This document shows positions 36,059 through 48,700 of a stretch of 64,000 nt of DNA, one piece after another. Both the position numbers and the translations under genes were made by a program. Under the pieces are notes generated by a model. It was not told the DNA's origin. It saw only the letters and a list, made by a program, of their open reading frames with translations, and searched no databases. Origin of the DNA: Paracentrotus lividus (lineage: Eukaryota; Echinodermata; Echinoidea; Camarodonta; Echinidae); the NCBI GenBank assembly GCA_940671915.1, contig CALNVZ010003435.1, positions 6,978,520-7,042,519 of the forward strand. The letters are read 5' to 3'. Within the stretch, counting starts at the first letter, position 1. Each line of letters starts with the position of its first letter.

Positions 36059-37332
36059 ACCCGCCTGTTGATCGCCCGAACGTGCCGAAAATTTGCACGG
36101 TGGTATAGTATGCGATGTAAACTACAAGAAATTTACTGTTAATTTTCCCAAAATTGTAACAATTGTACTTGGAAAATTTTGTGGTGTCGAAATCAATTTC
36201 TTACGTATTTCATGTTTTATGAATTTCTTATCTATTTCTCTGTTTTCTACCGTTTTTTTCTTTGTTTTTTTTTCCCCAAAAATTATTACAGAACCATATT
36301 TATGGAGCATAGTAATGCTAAAATAAATTAATTCAAGTGAAAATAATCAGACCTTTATGACCGCCTCCACCCAGAGGTGACGTGTGACTGATTTATTTGC
36401 AAATTAATAATCAAATTAAAACTTTTCATGGATTCATATTTGGTGAAATGCAAGGTACATAAATCTAGCTTTGGAGAAAAAAATAATAATACCAGAGCCA
36501 TGGTTAAGGCGGGGCATAAACTTTTTTGTGTTTTCTGTTCACGTGTGTGACATTTGAGGGCAAATAATTTCGAGGGTTAATTATCTTGATATAATCAATT
36601 TACAACATTATTTGGGGGTTCGATTAAAAGGAACAGAGGTATATAAATAATGATATAATGACAGAAGTCCAAGTAAGAAATAAGCATATCCGTTCTAGTC
36701 AAGGTTAAAAAAAATGATATTTTATGTACCGTTTTTCATCTAATATCATATATGTTAATTTAATCAAATGAGCATGAAAAAATTGCAAAAATCACGAAAA
36801 AAAACATCTGTACAGTTCATGAAACTTGAGACATTGCTTTATTGAATATGCAGCTTAAAATAAGAAACAAAAACTTTATTTTGTCCCAAAAGGTTCACTT
36901 TTCAAAGAATGGCCCAGATGACACCTCCACTAGACCGCATAAAATCTTACAGGCTGAACGGCATGTTGTAACCCCCTTCTTTTTAATTCAAGTCCATCTG
37001 TCCATTATGAAGTTAAATTTGGCTCAGTTCCCCTGAAATTTGTCTCTTTTAATGTTCGATTTATATGCGAAAATGACCTTAAACAGTAACTTCATCTATA
37101 TGGATTGATTTTTTTAAAATTATTTTTGACAAAGTTATATAGGATAAAAAATTAAGTTAATTGAAAATGAATGAAGAAACAATTTTTATATCAATTGTTA
37201 TTTTCAAGAAATACGAGATGATGAATTGTCAAAAAATATATACTTTATGAAACATTACATGTGATTTGTCCTCAGAAGGACTACCCCACAGGAATAAGCA
37301 ATGTTGCATGAGAATATGACAGTCCCCAATGA
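36059..37332. other. Intergenic AT-rich DNA
   Basis: Nothing beyond AT-rich non-coding sequence is seen. Confidence 0.45.
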
Positions 37333-37512
37333 CAGGGCCGTGAGGCGTTTTTAAAAGTGAGGGGCTGAGCCGCAAGTGGGGGGGGGGGGGGGGGGGGCTG
37401 AACAGGCTAAACATCACATATGTACGGCATTTTTGCGTTTTTGTACACGTTTGCTGACAAAGTGAGGGGGGGCTGAAGCCCCCAGCCCCCCGCCCCGGCT
37501 CCGCGCCCCCTG
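37333..37512. mobile_element. CAGG-ended MITE with 5-bp target duplication
   Basis: Starts CAGGGCCG and ends GCCCCCTG, with AATGA directly repeated on both sides (37328-37332, 37513-37517). Same family as 876-1010. Non-coding. Confidence 0.7.
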
Positions 37513-38837
37513 AATGAACATATATGAACATGCCTCAAAACTTTTATTCAGCATGGGAAGAATGGATAAGTGATTGAAAAACGTGAATAAAAGATATCGA
37601 TAATGTGATGATGATGATGCTTATGACGATGATGCATGGTGGTGATGATGATGATGATGATTATGATAATGATGAAGAATAGATAGAGAGAATAGATAGT
37701 CATTTTATTCAAATGCCTTGGGAGTTGACAAATAAATCTTTAATACTTGGAATAATCTAATAACAGCATCGAATGTAGGCCTAATTATGGTGTTTCATTG
37801 TTTCTGAGAGATTTTATTCCATAGGTCAGGGGTGTCTGAGGGATTTCGGGTGTGCATAATTGGTATCTTTTGTAATGAAAGCTGTTTTGTTGACAACATT
37901 ATTTAAACATTAGCAGTGAACTTTATAATAAATTATGTTTTCAGACCCATGTGAATATAATTATAATGATGACCAGTATATAGTCTTATATAAAAGGACT
38001 TTCTTTTGGAATGCATACGGCAGTATTTATGAATTGTAAAGCTTAACAAGCGTAATAATCATAATTCGTTAAAGATAAAATAAATAATGAAAATAATGAG
38101 CTTAATATTAATTAAAAAACAAGTCATACTAATTAATTTTCTCTTGATGCTGGCAATACTAAATTGCAACAATGATACTGCTTGTATAATGTTTGTGGAG
38201 TAATTTCCAGTCATCATTCACGCCAAACAAGACTTTTTAATAAATCAATTTTTTTTTTCACTAAAAATTAATAAGCATGATCATTTCAATTTAGATTTTC
38301 ATAAAAAATAGAAACCAAAGCTTTCGTTGTTTTCTTTCTTTTAAGCAATGCTAAAAAATATCGTTTAAAAAAAAATAAATAAAAAAAATAATCGACATGA
38401 TAATTTGTGCTTGAAATAATTATATGAAATTTGTTATATATATATATTATTAAGAGAAAAGTTATTGTACTGAAACCACATTATAGACAACTTTGGTAAA
38501 TCATTGAGTGCATTTGAGTGTTTAAATTTGTTCGAAACGTCTGAAAATAATACAAAAAGTCATGATGATAGGGGTATTTCATTGCAAACAAACCACCTGT
38601 TGAATATTATGCGATTGCGAAGCGCGAATTTTCCCGGTACTAATATTAAACAATAGAGTCCTATACCCCCGCATTTTGGGACACATACTTCTAATGAAAG
38701 ATGAAGAACTCACGCACTCCATCTTCGGTCTGTAGTTAGCCTATTATGTTTGCTAAAACCTGAGGCATATAAAACTTGAAAACATGTAAACACTAATTAA
38801 CTACAGCTTAATTAATGAAGACATTTTTTTTGGTAAC
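37513..38837. other. Intergenic AT-rich DNA with GATGAT microsatellite
   Basis: A (GAT)n-type tract lies at about 37602-37675. No gene is seen in the remaining AT-rich sequence. Confidence 0.45.
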
Positions 38838-39397
38838 AACCTACCCCGTATACGGGGTAAGTTGTTACACCATACGGGGTAAATTGTTACAATATGTAAA
38901 CATACGGGGTAAGTTGGCAATGTGTAAATCTCTTATACACTACTTTTGTTTCAACTTTCTAGTTTCTTGGCATCGTTAACAGGAGATCAAGTAGAGCTCT
39001 AGAATAGACAAAAGTAATAATAGAAAGATAAAAATATTAACACCTGAAAGTTGAGAAAAAATGTAATTTTACATATGTAATGTAATTGGGGTAAGTTGTT
39101 ACATCGACATGGGGTATGTTGTTGTAACGGGGAGGGTCCACGATCGATCCTCGGTCCCACGAGTCCTCGATCCCACGAGTCCTCGGTCCCACGAGTCCGA
39201 GTATTTTTCCACGAGTCCTCGGTCCCACGAGGCCGAGTATTTTTCCCACGAGTCCTCAGTCCCACGAGTCCTCGACCCCACGAGGCCGAGTATTTTCCCC
39301 ACGTGTCTTCAGTCCCGGGTGATATGTATTTTTTAAAGCTGAATTGGGCTTTCCACACGCGTTTTTCTTCCATGGTACTCTAACAATTTTAGCTCGA

Positions 39398-39408
39398 GCA
39401 TATTGTTA

Positions 39409-39442
<34 letters not shown>

Positions 39443-39464
39443 ATTATTATTATTATTATTATTA

Positions 39465-39514
<50 letters not shown>

Positions 39515-39518
39515 GTTA

Positions 39519-39568
<50 letters not shown>

Positions 39569-39570
39569 TT
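39398..39570 (+). repeat. (ATT)n microsatellite
   Basis: About 57 nearly pure TTA units with a few TTG variants. Confidence 0.95.
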
Positions 39571-39654
39571 CATTAAAATTCAGATTAATTATTTATATTA
39601 TCTATTATATTTTAAAACAACATAGAGTTTCACCTATTGGCAGTCATCAAACAA

Positions 39655-39848
39655 CAAACAAATAGTCGGGATAATGCATTTAAGCCAAAGTCCTTTATTC
39701 ATTTCATGTCAAATTTTCGACGGACCTGCGTCTTCGTCAGTAATATAATTTTTGTAAATTATACTCCTGATGAAGACGGGGGTCCTTTAAAAATTGGAGA
39801 AGAAATGAATAAAGAGCTTGGCGTAAATGCATAGTCTCGACTATTTGT
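39655..39848. repeat. Palindromic element with hammerhead-like core motifs
   Basis: Arms of about 75-80 bp pair (AAATAGTCGGGATAATGCAT on the left; ATGCATAGTCTCGACTATTT on the right) around an AT-rich centre. Each arm, read outward from the centre, has CTGAnGA, a short GAC/GTC stem and A-rich GAAA-like sequence, resembling the hammerhead ribozyme core. There is one extra A before the stem, and one arm lacks the exact GAAA, so ribozyme activity is uncertain. Confidence 0.5.
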
Positions 39849-40104
39849 TTTTTATTATATTTTTATGTATATTTAGGCCTATACTTAATTTAGTATTTCC
39901 AGGGAAATTATTATTAATCTTTTTTCTTCATAGAGCTCTATTTCTATTAGTCTATTTATCCTACATTTTATTTGTATTTGTATTTATACTTATAATTGCA
40001 TTTTTAAATATAATAATATTTGCAGACTTGACAAATCTTAACATAAAATAAATCGACTTAAAATACTTTTATCTACTAGAGGTGTATGCAGTTCTCGCTA
40101 TATT

Positions 40105-40270
40105 TCTTCTTCTCTCTCTCTCCGGCTCTTCTTTTCTTCCCTCCTTTTTTTTTTTTTTTTTGTTGCCCTTTTCCTCTTTGTCTTCTTACCCCCCCCTTTT
40201 TTTTTACCCCTTTCTCTCCTTTCCCCTCTTTTCTCTCTTTCTATCTCTCTCTCTCTTCTATTTCCTTTCA
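40105..40270 (+). repeat. Pyrimidine tract
   Basis: Almost pure C/T on the plus strand, with CTCT and poly-T/C runs. Non-coding. Confidence 0.8.
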
Positions 40271-41084
40271 TCCTTTACGGCGCCCCTTTTCCACTATCCG
40301 GGGCCAGTACCCCGTGGGCCCCCCTCAGAGTAGCATGATGCTACTCAAGTATAAATCATAATATTGCCCCGATTTACCAAAGCTGCAGCAAACCAATGCC
40401 CGTTGTATTAATCACAACTTACAAGATCATGAATTAAGTATTCAATTGAGACATTTCCGTCATAAAGTTTGTCAATTTTTGACACAGACAAACATCCTAA
40501 TGAACAAAATATGCGATATGAGAAAAATCGGCCCGTGGGACCGAGGACTCGTGGAACTGAGGACTCGAGGGACCGAGTACTCGTGGGACCGAGGACTCGT
40601 GGGAAAAATACTCGGCCTCGTGGGAAAAATACTCGGCCTCGTGGGACCGAGGACTCATGGGAAGACCCCATTGTAACAACCAACCCCATGGGTGATTTTA
40701 CACAAAATCAACTGTAGCACAGCAATTAAGCAGAATTACAGGGCATGGCTTGGGGGTGTATTATTAGTGACATACATGTACTATATTTACAATGCCAGAC
40801 TATCATCATGTGCCTTCAGTTTTAAGAGCTATTTCAAATTTCAATTTTTGTCAAAAATTTACTTTGAACTGTAAAAAAATGGTTTTTGTTGATTTAGTTT
40901 TTAATAAAACAACGGAGAAACCTCAGGGCCGGCAGTTCATCACAGCTATGTTTAGGTTGTATATAGTTGCCAGTTAGCACATCCTCTCTTGTTCCAGCTT
41001 AGCACACTGAAAACTGAAACAACTGACCCGTGTAACTTCCATCCCCGGTCTCCCCTACCCCTACAGCTGACACCCCCCCCCTCC

Positions 41085-41240
41085 CTGCTTATCGCGCTGC
41101 CAACGTGACGTGAAAAAAAATTAAGTGTACCTTTTGTCTCGCCCGGTGTAACGGGGGAACAAATGGGGTATATCTTTATGGATCCATCATTGGGGGCGGC
41201 AAAATCAAAATCACATCGGGCCCCCCGGGGTGCCAAATCC
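41085..41240 (-). repeat. Dispersed repeat shared with 56090-56186
   Basis: The sequence around GCCAACGTGACGTGAAAAAA and TCTCGCCCGGTGTAACG is the reverse complement of the block at 56095-56160 (CACCGGGCGAGC, TTTTTTCACGTCAGGCTGGC). The adjacent part with GGGGTGCCAAATCCTGGATA looks repetitive too. Family not recognised. Confidence 0.45.
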
Positions 41241-41904
41241 TGGATACGCGCCTGTTGTACCCCCATTAAAAAAAACAAAACACACCCATTGTGTCTATAT
41301 GTTGAAATCGATAAAATTCCGGCTGGGGCCCCTACTTTTTCAAATTTTCGGACTGCTACCCCTGTGTCGAAATCTTGGAGCCTTTTATTTTTCTTTGCTC
41401 ACTGCTCCGATCCAACCTAAATCGTCACTCAGATAATATTTGTTGACATTCCGTAGGAGTTTTATTTGCGTCCGTGATAATATTATTCCTGATTATATAC
41501 AAATGTAAAACCTGGGAAAACCCACTATCAGACAAGAAATCACGTGACCATACAGCAGTCAAACGGTTGTGTGCATGAGTTTTGTATCGATCATGCTAAT
41601 TTATACTGCTCGATGAACCATTATGTACACACATAGTGATATTTGCCCTTTATGCAAACTAATTCATGCTTGTCTGCATTATGACGAATCAATGGTTCAT
41701 ACATGTAGAATATAATCTACCATGCTTTTGAAATCTGAATACAATGCAGTTGATCGATATTGTTCCTTGCATGTGTAAAATTGTCAGATACTCAATTCGA
41801 CAATAACATGAATAATGAAGAGTATTTAATTTTTAAATTTCAGCAAAGCATGATTAACGGTGAATTCTAAACGGTTTAGAATGTGACTAAATAAAGTGAT
41901 TTGA

Positions 41905-42168
41905 TAATAATAATAATAGTATGGTGTTTCTAAGCGCTTATAGTGTTAACTAATTATTACCCGGCTTAGCTAGGCTACCCCGAATGGTGCTCACAGCATT
42001 CAATGAATTGCTTTCTACCGGTATCCATTCACCTCACTTGGATCAAATACGGCAGATTTTGCAAGTTGACATCTTGCGGAAGAATGCTAATGGAATGGAC
42101 ACGATTCGAACCGCGCACCTTGAGATCGTCAGTCCGCTGACTTATCCACTCGACCACACCACTCCTAC
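41905..42168 (-). mobile_element. tRNA-derived SINE
   Basis: On the minus strand the head has box A (TGGTCGAGTGG) and box B (GGTTCGAATCG) at tRNA spacing, close to a Leu/Ser-type tRNA, followed by a ~170-bp unrelated body and an (ATT)n tail at 41903-41917. Head, body and tail are the classic layout of a Pol III retroposon. It lies about 270 bp upstream of the ZNFX1 start codon. Confidence 0.8.
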
Positions 42169-42442
42169 AATAACGATAAGAATATTAATGTTATTTGTTA
42201 CGAGGAAATTCAATACCTGTTGTACTTCTGGCAGATGTAGATAAAGAAGTAGTGTCATCTATGATCTAAGCAGATAAATTATTACATGATCATGTATACT
42301 TGTTTTTTTTACATTTTTTTAATGGGTCGCAATGAAGCATATATGTGGACACTATCTTCTTATATAAAGATCCACGGTACATATCCCAGAATCTTAATTA
42401 CCACTTACTCTGTTTTCTATAGAATTCTGACCTTGTTGAAGA
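42169..42442 (+). promoter_or_regulatory. 5' flank of ZNFX1 with a possible UTR-exon acceptor
   Basis: A pyrimidine-rich TTACTCTGTTTTCTATAG ends at 42422, 20 bases before the ATG, so the coding start probably sits in an exon spliced to an upstream non-coding exon. No promoter motif is clear. Confidence 0.45.
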
Positions 42443-42789
42443 ATGGAGCATGATGGAGGTGGTCGACGGGTCGGCTACCGCGGCGGTAGAGGCAGGGGTC
42501 GAGGAGGAGGAGGAGGTGGAGGCCACCGAGGAGGAGGAGGACGAGGAAGGGGTGGTGGTGGTGGAGGAGGAGGATGGAGAAGGGACAGGGACGAAGATGG
42601 AGGAGATCGTGATGGGAGAAGGGGAGGAGGAGGAGGAGGTTGGAGAGAAGGACGTAGGGATGATGGAGATAGGAGACATGGATGGAGGGAGAGAGGCGAA
42701 GAAGGAAGAGATGGAGGTGGAAGACGAGATGGCGGAAGAGGTAACTACCAAGAAGGAGCACGTGGCAATGAGGGAGGTGAAGGAAATGG
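42443..42789 (+). CDS. ZNFX1: ZNFX1 exon 1 (RGG-rich N-terminus)
   Basis: Starts MEHDGGGRRVGYRGGRG and continues with RGG/GGG/RD-rich low complexity, encoded by a purine-rich GGA/GAG tract. The donor is GG/GTGAGT, and the split Gly codon is completed in exon 2. RGG-type tails bind RNA in many proteins. A later in-frame Met is not available, so this start is preferred. Confidence 0.85.
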
Positions 42790-45700
42790 GTGAGTCGTAA
42801 TTTTGAATACAATTAATCTAGACGAATATCAAATTTATCTCAAACATAATAACAGGAAATTAAGTACAGTTAGTTGTACATAATTACACCATTCATTTAT
42901 ATAAACACACATAATTTTTCTTCCTGATATACATGTAGTTCTAATTTATGATGAAAAAACTGCAAAGTTTGATACCCTTTAAGATGTCAGTTTAAACAGA
43001 AGAGAACGGGATCCAAGTAACTCATATTCGATTAACATAAACCCTTCACAAAAAGTTCTACAAATCGAGTTTGGGCCATAATAACTTTTCAGGTACGCTT
43101 TTGTTATTCCAGACATTCATACCATTGGAAAGATAATTTATTCCCATATTTTAGTGATATCCTATTTGTAATGATTGTGTTATGCTTTAATGCACAGAAT
43201 ATCAGAATATGGAGGGGAAAAAAGTCGAATGTTGCAAAATGCATTTATCAAAATGAAGTTCATCAAAATGAAGTTCCGCAACTCGACTTTAGGCTCTGAT
43301 AACTCTTGGGAAATTTAATTCCAATTTTTATTGAATTTTGAATCACTGTCAAGTTCATTTATTCCTCTTTTCAATGACACCCTAATTGTAACGATAGTGT
43401 TGTTCTTGCATGCACAGAACACCTTAATGTTAGGACAAGTCAGAAGTTAAATGTTGCAAATTGAATGACTGAGTATTATTGTCTGTTGCGAGCAATAACA
43501 ATGCATTTCGCAACTTTTCACTTTTTACTTTGCATTATATTCATGAGTTATATGCATTCAAACATGATGTTACTATTGCAAATAGGGTATCAATAAAAAG
43601 AAAAATAAATGAAATTTTAATGCTATAAAAATTAATAATGATTTAACACCCACATTAAAATTTATCAAGGTTCAGAGTTGTGTTACAGAAATTTAAAATG
43701 AAAATTATCTTTCGCTCTGCCATGTATTCAGGTGGTATTCAGCATGTCCAGGGGTTCTGTGGACCCAGACATAACATCACCATGACAAATTAGGTATCAA
43801 TCAAGAGAGGAATAAATGAACTTGAAAACGGTATCGAATTCCATAAAAATTTGAAAATATCCCCAAAGATATCTAGACCTAAAGTCGAGTTGTGGAACCT
43901 CAATGTGATCAATAAAAATGCATTTTACAATTCAATTCAATTTCAATTCAATTCAAATTTTATTCCACAAATGCAAAATGAATACATTTAAGAAAACTTT
44001 CATCAGATACAAAATAATGAAATTAGAGGTATCGACAATTAATAAAATTACAATAATTGCATATGTGGAGGGGGAAATCAAAAGTCACATGTGACTTGTC
44101 ATGGACTTCCCCCCATACATAACAAAGATACAAACAATACATGTTCACATAAACATTTAACTTTATAGTTTTCTCTATATTCTGGGCAATGAAGCATGAC
44201 ACAACATTACAAATAGGATATCAATGAAAAAAGGAATAAATTATTTTTCCAATGGTATGAATATCAGGAATAACTAAAGCGTACCTGAAAAGTTATCATG
44301 GACAAAATTCGATTTGCGGAACCTTTTATGAGGGGTTTATTTTTTTTTATATAATTAAAATGACAATATAAATTATGTCGCGTACCTTAGAACCGAGCGA
44401 CCCATATCCCGGAACGACTAATATTTTTTGTATTTTGCATGTAATTTGAATGACAACATTTTTGTTTTTGCTTCTTTTCATTTAAATCATAACATCTAGG
44501 AATCGACGCGGCGAAGCCCATCATAACCAGACCCGAGGTCCGCGAGTGGTACATCCACTAGGCTACAGAACATTGGAACAACTCCTCGGGAAAGACCCGG
44601 AAGATGCTGCTCAGGAGTTGGGTTCACTTAAACTTGGACTCCGCAAGCTTTTAGAAGAGATGGAGATTCGTTACGACCTGATATCACTACTATTTCAGGT
44701 ATACCATCATGTCTGCCAGGCGCAAGTCTCCAACGAGACCATCAACATGTTGCTTGACATGCTTGGAAGGACCAGCTTCATCTCAAGACATCTCACCCGC
44801 CATCTTATTATGATGCGAACAGAAAGAAACCAGACCAAACTACGGATCATGCCTCGATGCATTAAGGATATCGCCAAGGTCTTATCAGAATTGCAGCAAC
44901 GCCTTCCAAGTTACTTGACAGAAGTGGAAGTGGCGGCGACACTCCTTGCAGATGCTGTGAAATATGCAGAGAAGAGGGGCATTGTTGTCGATGACTCAAT
45001 TCAAGAAGAGGTGCGTGAACTTACCCAATTCCATGAAACACTGCAACAGGAAAAGCAGAAGAAGCAACGTACAGACATCGAACCAACTGCACCCCCACCA
45101 GATAATTTCCGTGAACACAGTGTGTTTCCTACCCCTAATGAACTGACAGATAATACTTCTCGCCCCTACCTTCGTGCAAACATTAAGAAGGGAAAGTATG
45201 AAAATGTGGAGCACTATCTTGACATTCAATTTCGTCTTCTTCGAGAGGACTTTGTCCGGCCATTAAGAGAAGGAATTAGTGAGTACAAGATAGCAACTGC
45301 TCGACCGGGGAAGCGTAACAAACGCTTTCAGGACATCCGTCTATACTATGATGTCACACTAGACGAACCACTTTACTCACAAAGTGGAGTCACATTCAGG
45401 ATTCACTTCGACAAGACTAGACTCAAGGGTGTTCGTTGGCAATCGTCAAAGCGACTGATTTTTGGTTCACTCGTCATCTTGACACCTGATGATTTCAAGA
45501 CACTCGTCTTCGGGACAGTTGCAAACCGTAAGCCAGAGGACTTGGCTAAAGGCTTCATAGAAATCAAGCTCGAAAGAGACGAGGAGATTGCAGAGATCTT
45601 CACTGAAAAGACCTTTATCATGGCAGAATCTTCTGCATACTTCGAAGCTTACAGACACGTCCTCAGTCGTGTACAGCATGTCAGGGAAAATTCAATGCCC

Positions 45701-48700
45701 CTAAAAGACTACATCATCTCAGCTTCTCCAACTGTTCGGCCACCAGCTTACATACGGAACAATGCCGCCACAGAATATGACCTATCTCCTATCGTCTCTG
45801 ACGATGTTCCGAACGCAAAGCTAACGTCAATGCGCATGAAGACCGTGAGGATTCTCGACGACCGTGAATGGAAAAGACTTGGGAATACTGGACTTGACTA
45901 TTCCCAACTTCATGCCGTGCAGGCAGCACTCACTCAAGAGATGACAGTCATTCAAGGACCCCCTGGCACGGGTAAAACATACATTGGGTTAAAGATAGTT
46001 CACACCCTTCTCCAAAATAAGCACATTTGGAAAGAAGACCAAGTTCGAGGACTGGCCGGACCCGCAAACCGTTCGAATAAGCCTATTCTACTCGTATGTT
46101 ATACAAACCACGCTTTGGATCAGTTCCTGGAAGGGGTGGCTGCATGGAGCAGTGAGGGGATCGTGAGGGTCGGCGGTCGAAGTTCAAGCGAGGCTCTAAA
46201 ACGTTTCAACCTCAATTCACTCAGGAGCTCAAAGCTTCGGGAAGAGACACCGAAACACGTGAGACGTAGAATTGGGGAGGTTCGTGGTGAGATCGAAAGC
46301 CTTGGGAGAGAAGTCAAAGGTCTTCAAGAAAAAATCAACCAAACGAGGAAAGGACTTCTCCACGAAAGAGTACTCATGAAACACATGACTGAAGTTCAAG
46401 AAAGAAGTCTCAACCAGGGCAACCTCGCTGTCGTAGACAGTCAGTCCTTACTTGTCCATTGGCTTCTTGGTGATATTCAGATGGGATTTCCGGCTGACGA
46501 GCAGAATATTCCCGATGACAACGGAGCCCAAAACGAAGACGAAGATGATGGGGAAGAAGAGATTGATATCTTAGAAGAGGCGGATCTCCTAGAAGAGATG
46601 AGACGTTTAGATGTGGACGACCGACGGCAAAGAATATTCACAGCCGATGAGAATGCCAACGATGATGATGGCAATTTGGCTTTTCGACTTAACGATCTTG
46701 ACAACTTGGCGCAATACGATGGAGGGTGGCAACAAGACAGACGACAACTCAGAAACAGGAAGCACAACTTGGAGAGGAAACTCAGGAGTAATGAAAAAAT
46801 GTCTGATGAAGAGGCAAATGCGGTTAGAAACGTGTGGCATCTTGATGAAAGTCAACGTTGGCGGTTATACCGATATTGGGGTCATTTACATCGCCGTGAA
46901 TCTCATCGTCAGCTCATAGAAAGACAGAGGCAGTTCACAAATGTATGTGAGGAGCTACGAGAGGCACGAAGTCAAGAAGATTTTGAGATCCTCAAAACTG
47001 CGTCAGTCATCGGAATGACAACAACTGGGGCTGCCAAGTTCCATATGCTACTTCAGAGAATCCAGCCGAGAATCGTTGTGGTTGAAGAAGCTGCAGAGGT
47101 GTTAGAGGCTCACATTGTGACTGCATTGACCGAGTCATGTCAACATCTCATATTGATTGGAGACCACCAACAGTTGCGGCCAAGTCCTACAGTCTACAAA
47201 CTGGCTATACAGTACAACTTGGACATATCATTGTTTGAACGTATGATCAACAATGAGGTACCGTACCAGCAACTGAACCTGCAGCATAGGATGAGACCAG
47301 AAATTGCACGACTCATGAGGATGCAGAAGTTATACCCATCTCTCAAAGATCACGACTCTGTGAAGAGATTCGAAGATATCAGAGGTGTAATGAAGAACAT
47401 CTTCTTCATTCATCATGAAATAAAAGAAGATTCAGTGGATGAAATGAAAAGTCACTCAAACGTCCACGAGGCCAAGTTTTTGGTTTGCCTTTGCAGGTAC
47501 TTCTTGCAACAGGGTTACCTTCCAGAGCAGGTGACCATCCTAACAACCTATTCTGGTCAGCTGTTTGAATTCAAAAGGAGGATGAAGAAGATCGACTTTG
47601 AAGGTGTCCGGGTTTGCACAGTAGACAACTTCCAGGGAGAGGAAAACGACATAATTCTACTCTCTCTAGTTCGCAGTAACACGGAGGGAAGTGCTGGTTT
47701 CTTGAAGATTGACAACAGAATCTGTGTGGCGCTATCAAGAGCACGAAAGGGTCTCTACTGTATAGGGAATTTCAAGCTACTTGCAGAGCAGAATCCAGCT
47801 GGTCCAAGTCTATGGAGGGAAATTGTGAAGGACGCTGAAGCCTACCGCACTATCGGAAAATCCCTCAAACTCCAGTGCAGGAATCACCTTGAGACTCAAA
47901 CCGAAGTTAAAAGTGAAGAAGACTTTGCAAATGTCCCAGAAGGTGGCTGTGCCAAACCATGTGAGGCACGTCTGACATGTGGACATGTTTGCAGAATGCC
48001 ATGTCATCCTACAGACATGAAGCATGAGAACTACAAATGCCGTCAAAAGTGCACAAACACAATATGTAAAGATGGTCATCGATGTAAGAAGCAGTGTTAC
48101 CAGCCATGTGACAAGCAGTGTAAACAACCGGTCGATAAGACACTGCCTTGTGGCCACCGTCAGAAAGTGCCTTGCTACAAGACGCCTTCTGAAGTAATCT
48201 GCGAGTCACCATGCTCCAGGAGACTTAGTTGTGGGCATCAATGCCGGGAGCCTTGTGGGAAGAGCTGCACATCGGTCTGTGAGGTAGAAGTTCGTCGATC
48301 TGACTGGCCTTGTGGTCACAACGTCCTCGCCAAATGCTCTGCTACCCCGGAGTCCTGTCCAGAACCCTGTACGGCCATTCTGGGTTGTGAGCATCCATGC
48401 AAAGGTACATGTGGGAAGTGTTACCGTGGACGTCTTCATGAATTCTGCAGAGAAAAGTGTGGTCGCATTCTTGTTTGTGGCCATGCATGTCCGTCAACAT
48501 GTGCTGCTGATTGCCCACCATGTTCAAAGAAGTGCGAAAACAGATGTCAACATAGCAAATGCAAGAAGACATGCGGAGAACCCTGTGCCCCTTGTGCAGA
48601 ATGGTGCATCTGGCGATGTCGACATTCTCGTTGTCAGGAAGAATGCGGCAAACCTTGTAACAGACGCCCATGTAATGTTCCTTGTACGCTCCTGTTAAAG

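Larger units (their letters stand above)
38838..40690. repeat. Inverted minisatellite structure (foldback-like)
   Basis: On the left, GGGGTAAGTTGTTAC units (38855-38920, 39085-39130) are followed by GTCCCACGAGTCCTCG units (39140-39320). On the right, the same two motifs appear in mirror order and inverse orientation (CGAGGACTCGTGGGAC at 40530-40665, then CCCATTGTAACAACCAACCC at 40667-40686). The 1.2-kb centre holds an (ATT)n tract, a palindrome and a pyrimidine tract. Layout resembles 34286-36058. Confidence 0.6.

Noticed and set aside
39344-39665. Poly-Ile/Leu frames
   Set aside because: (ATT)n microsatellite.
42398-42812. Long frames opposite ZNFX1 exon 1
   Set aside because: Antisense shadows of the GGA/GAG tract encoding the RGG-rich terminus.
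47810-48671. Several 90-130-codon frames overlapping the NF-X1 region
   Set aside because: Shadows of the Cys-rich coding exon in other frames.
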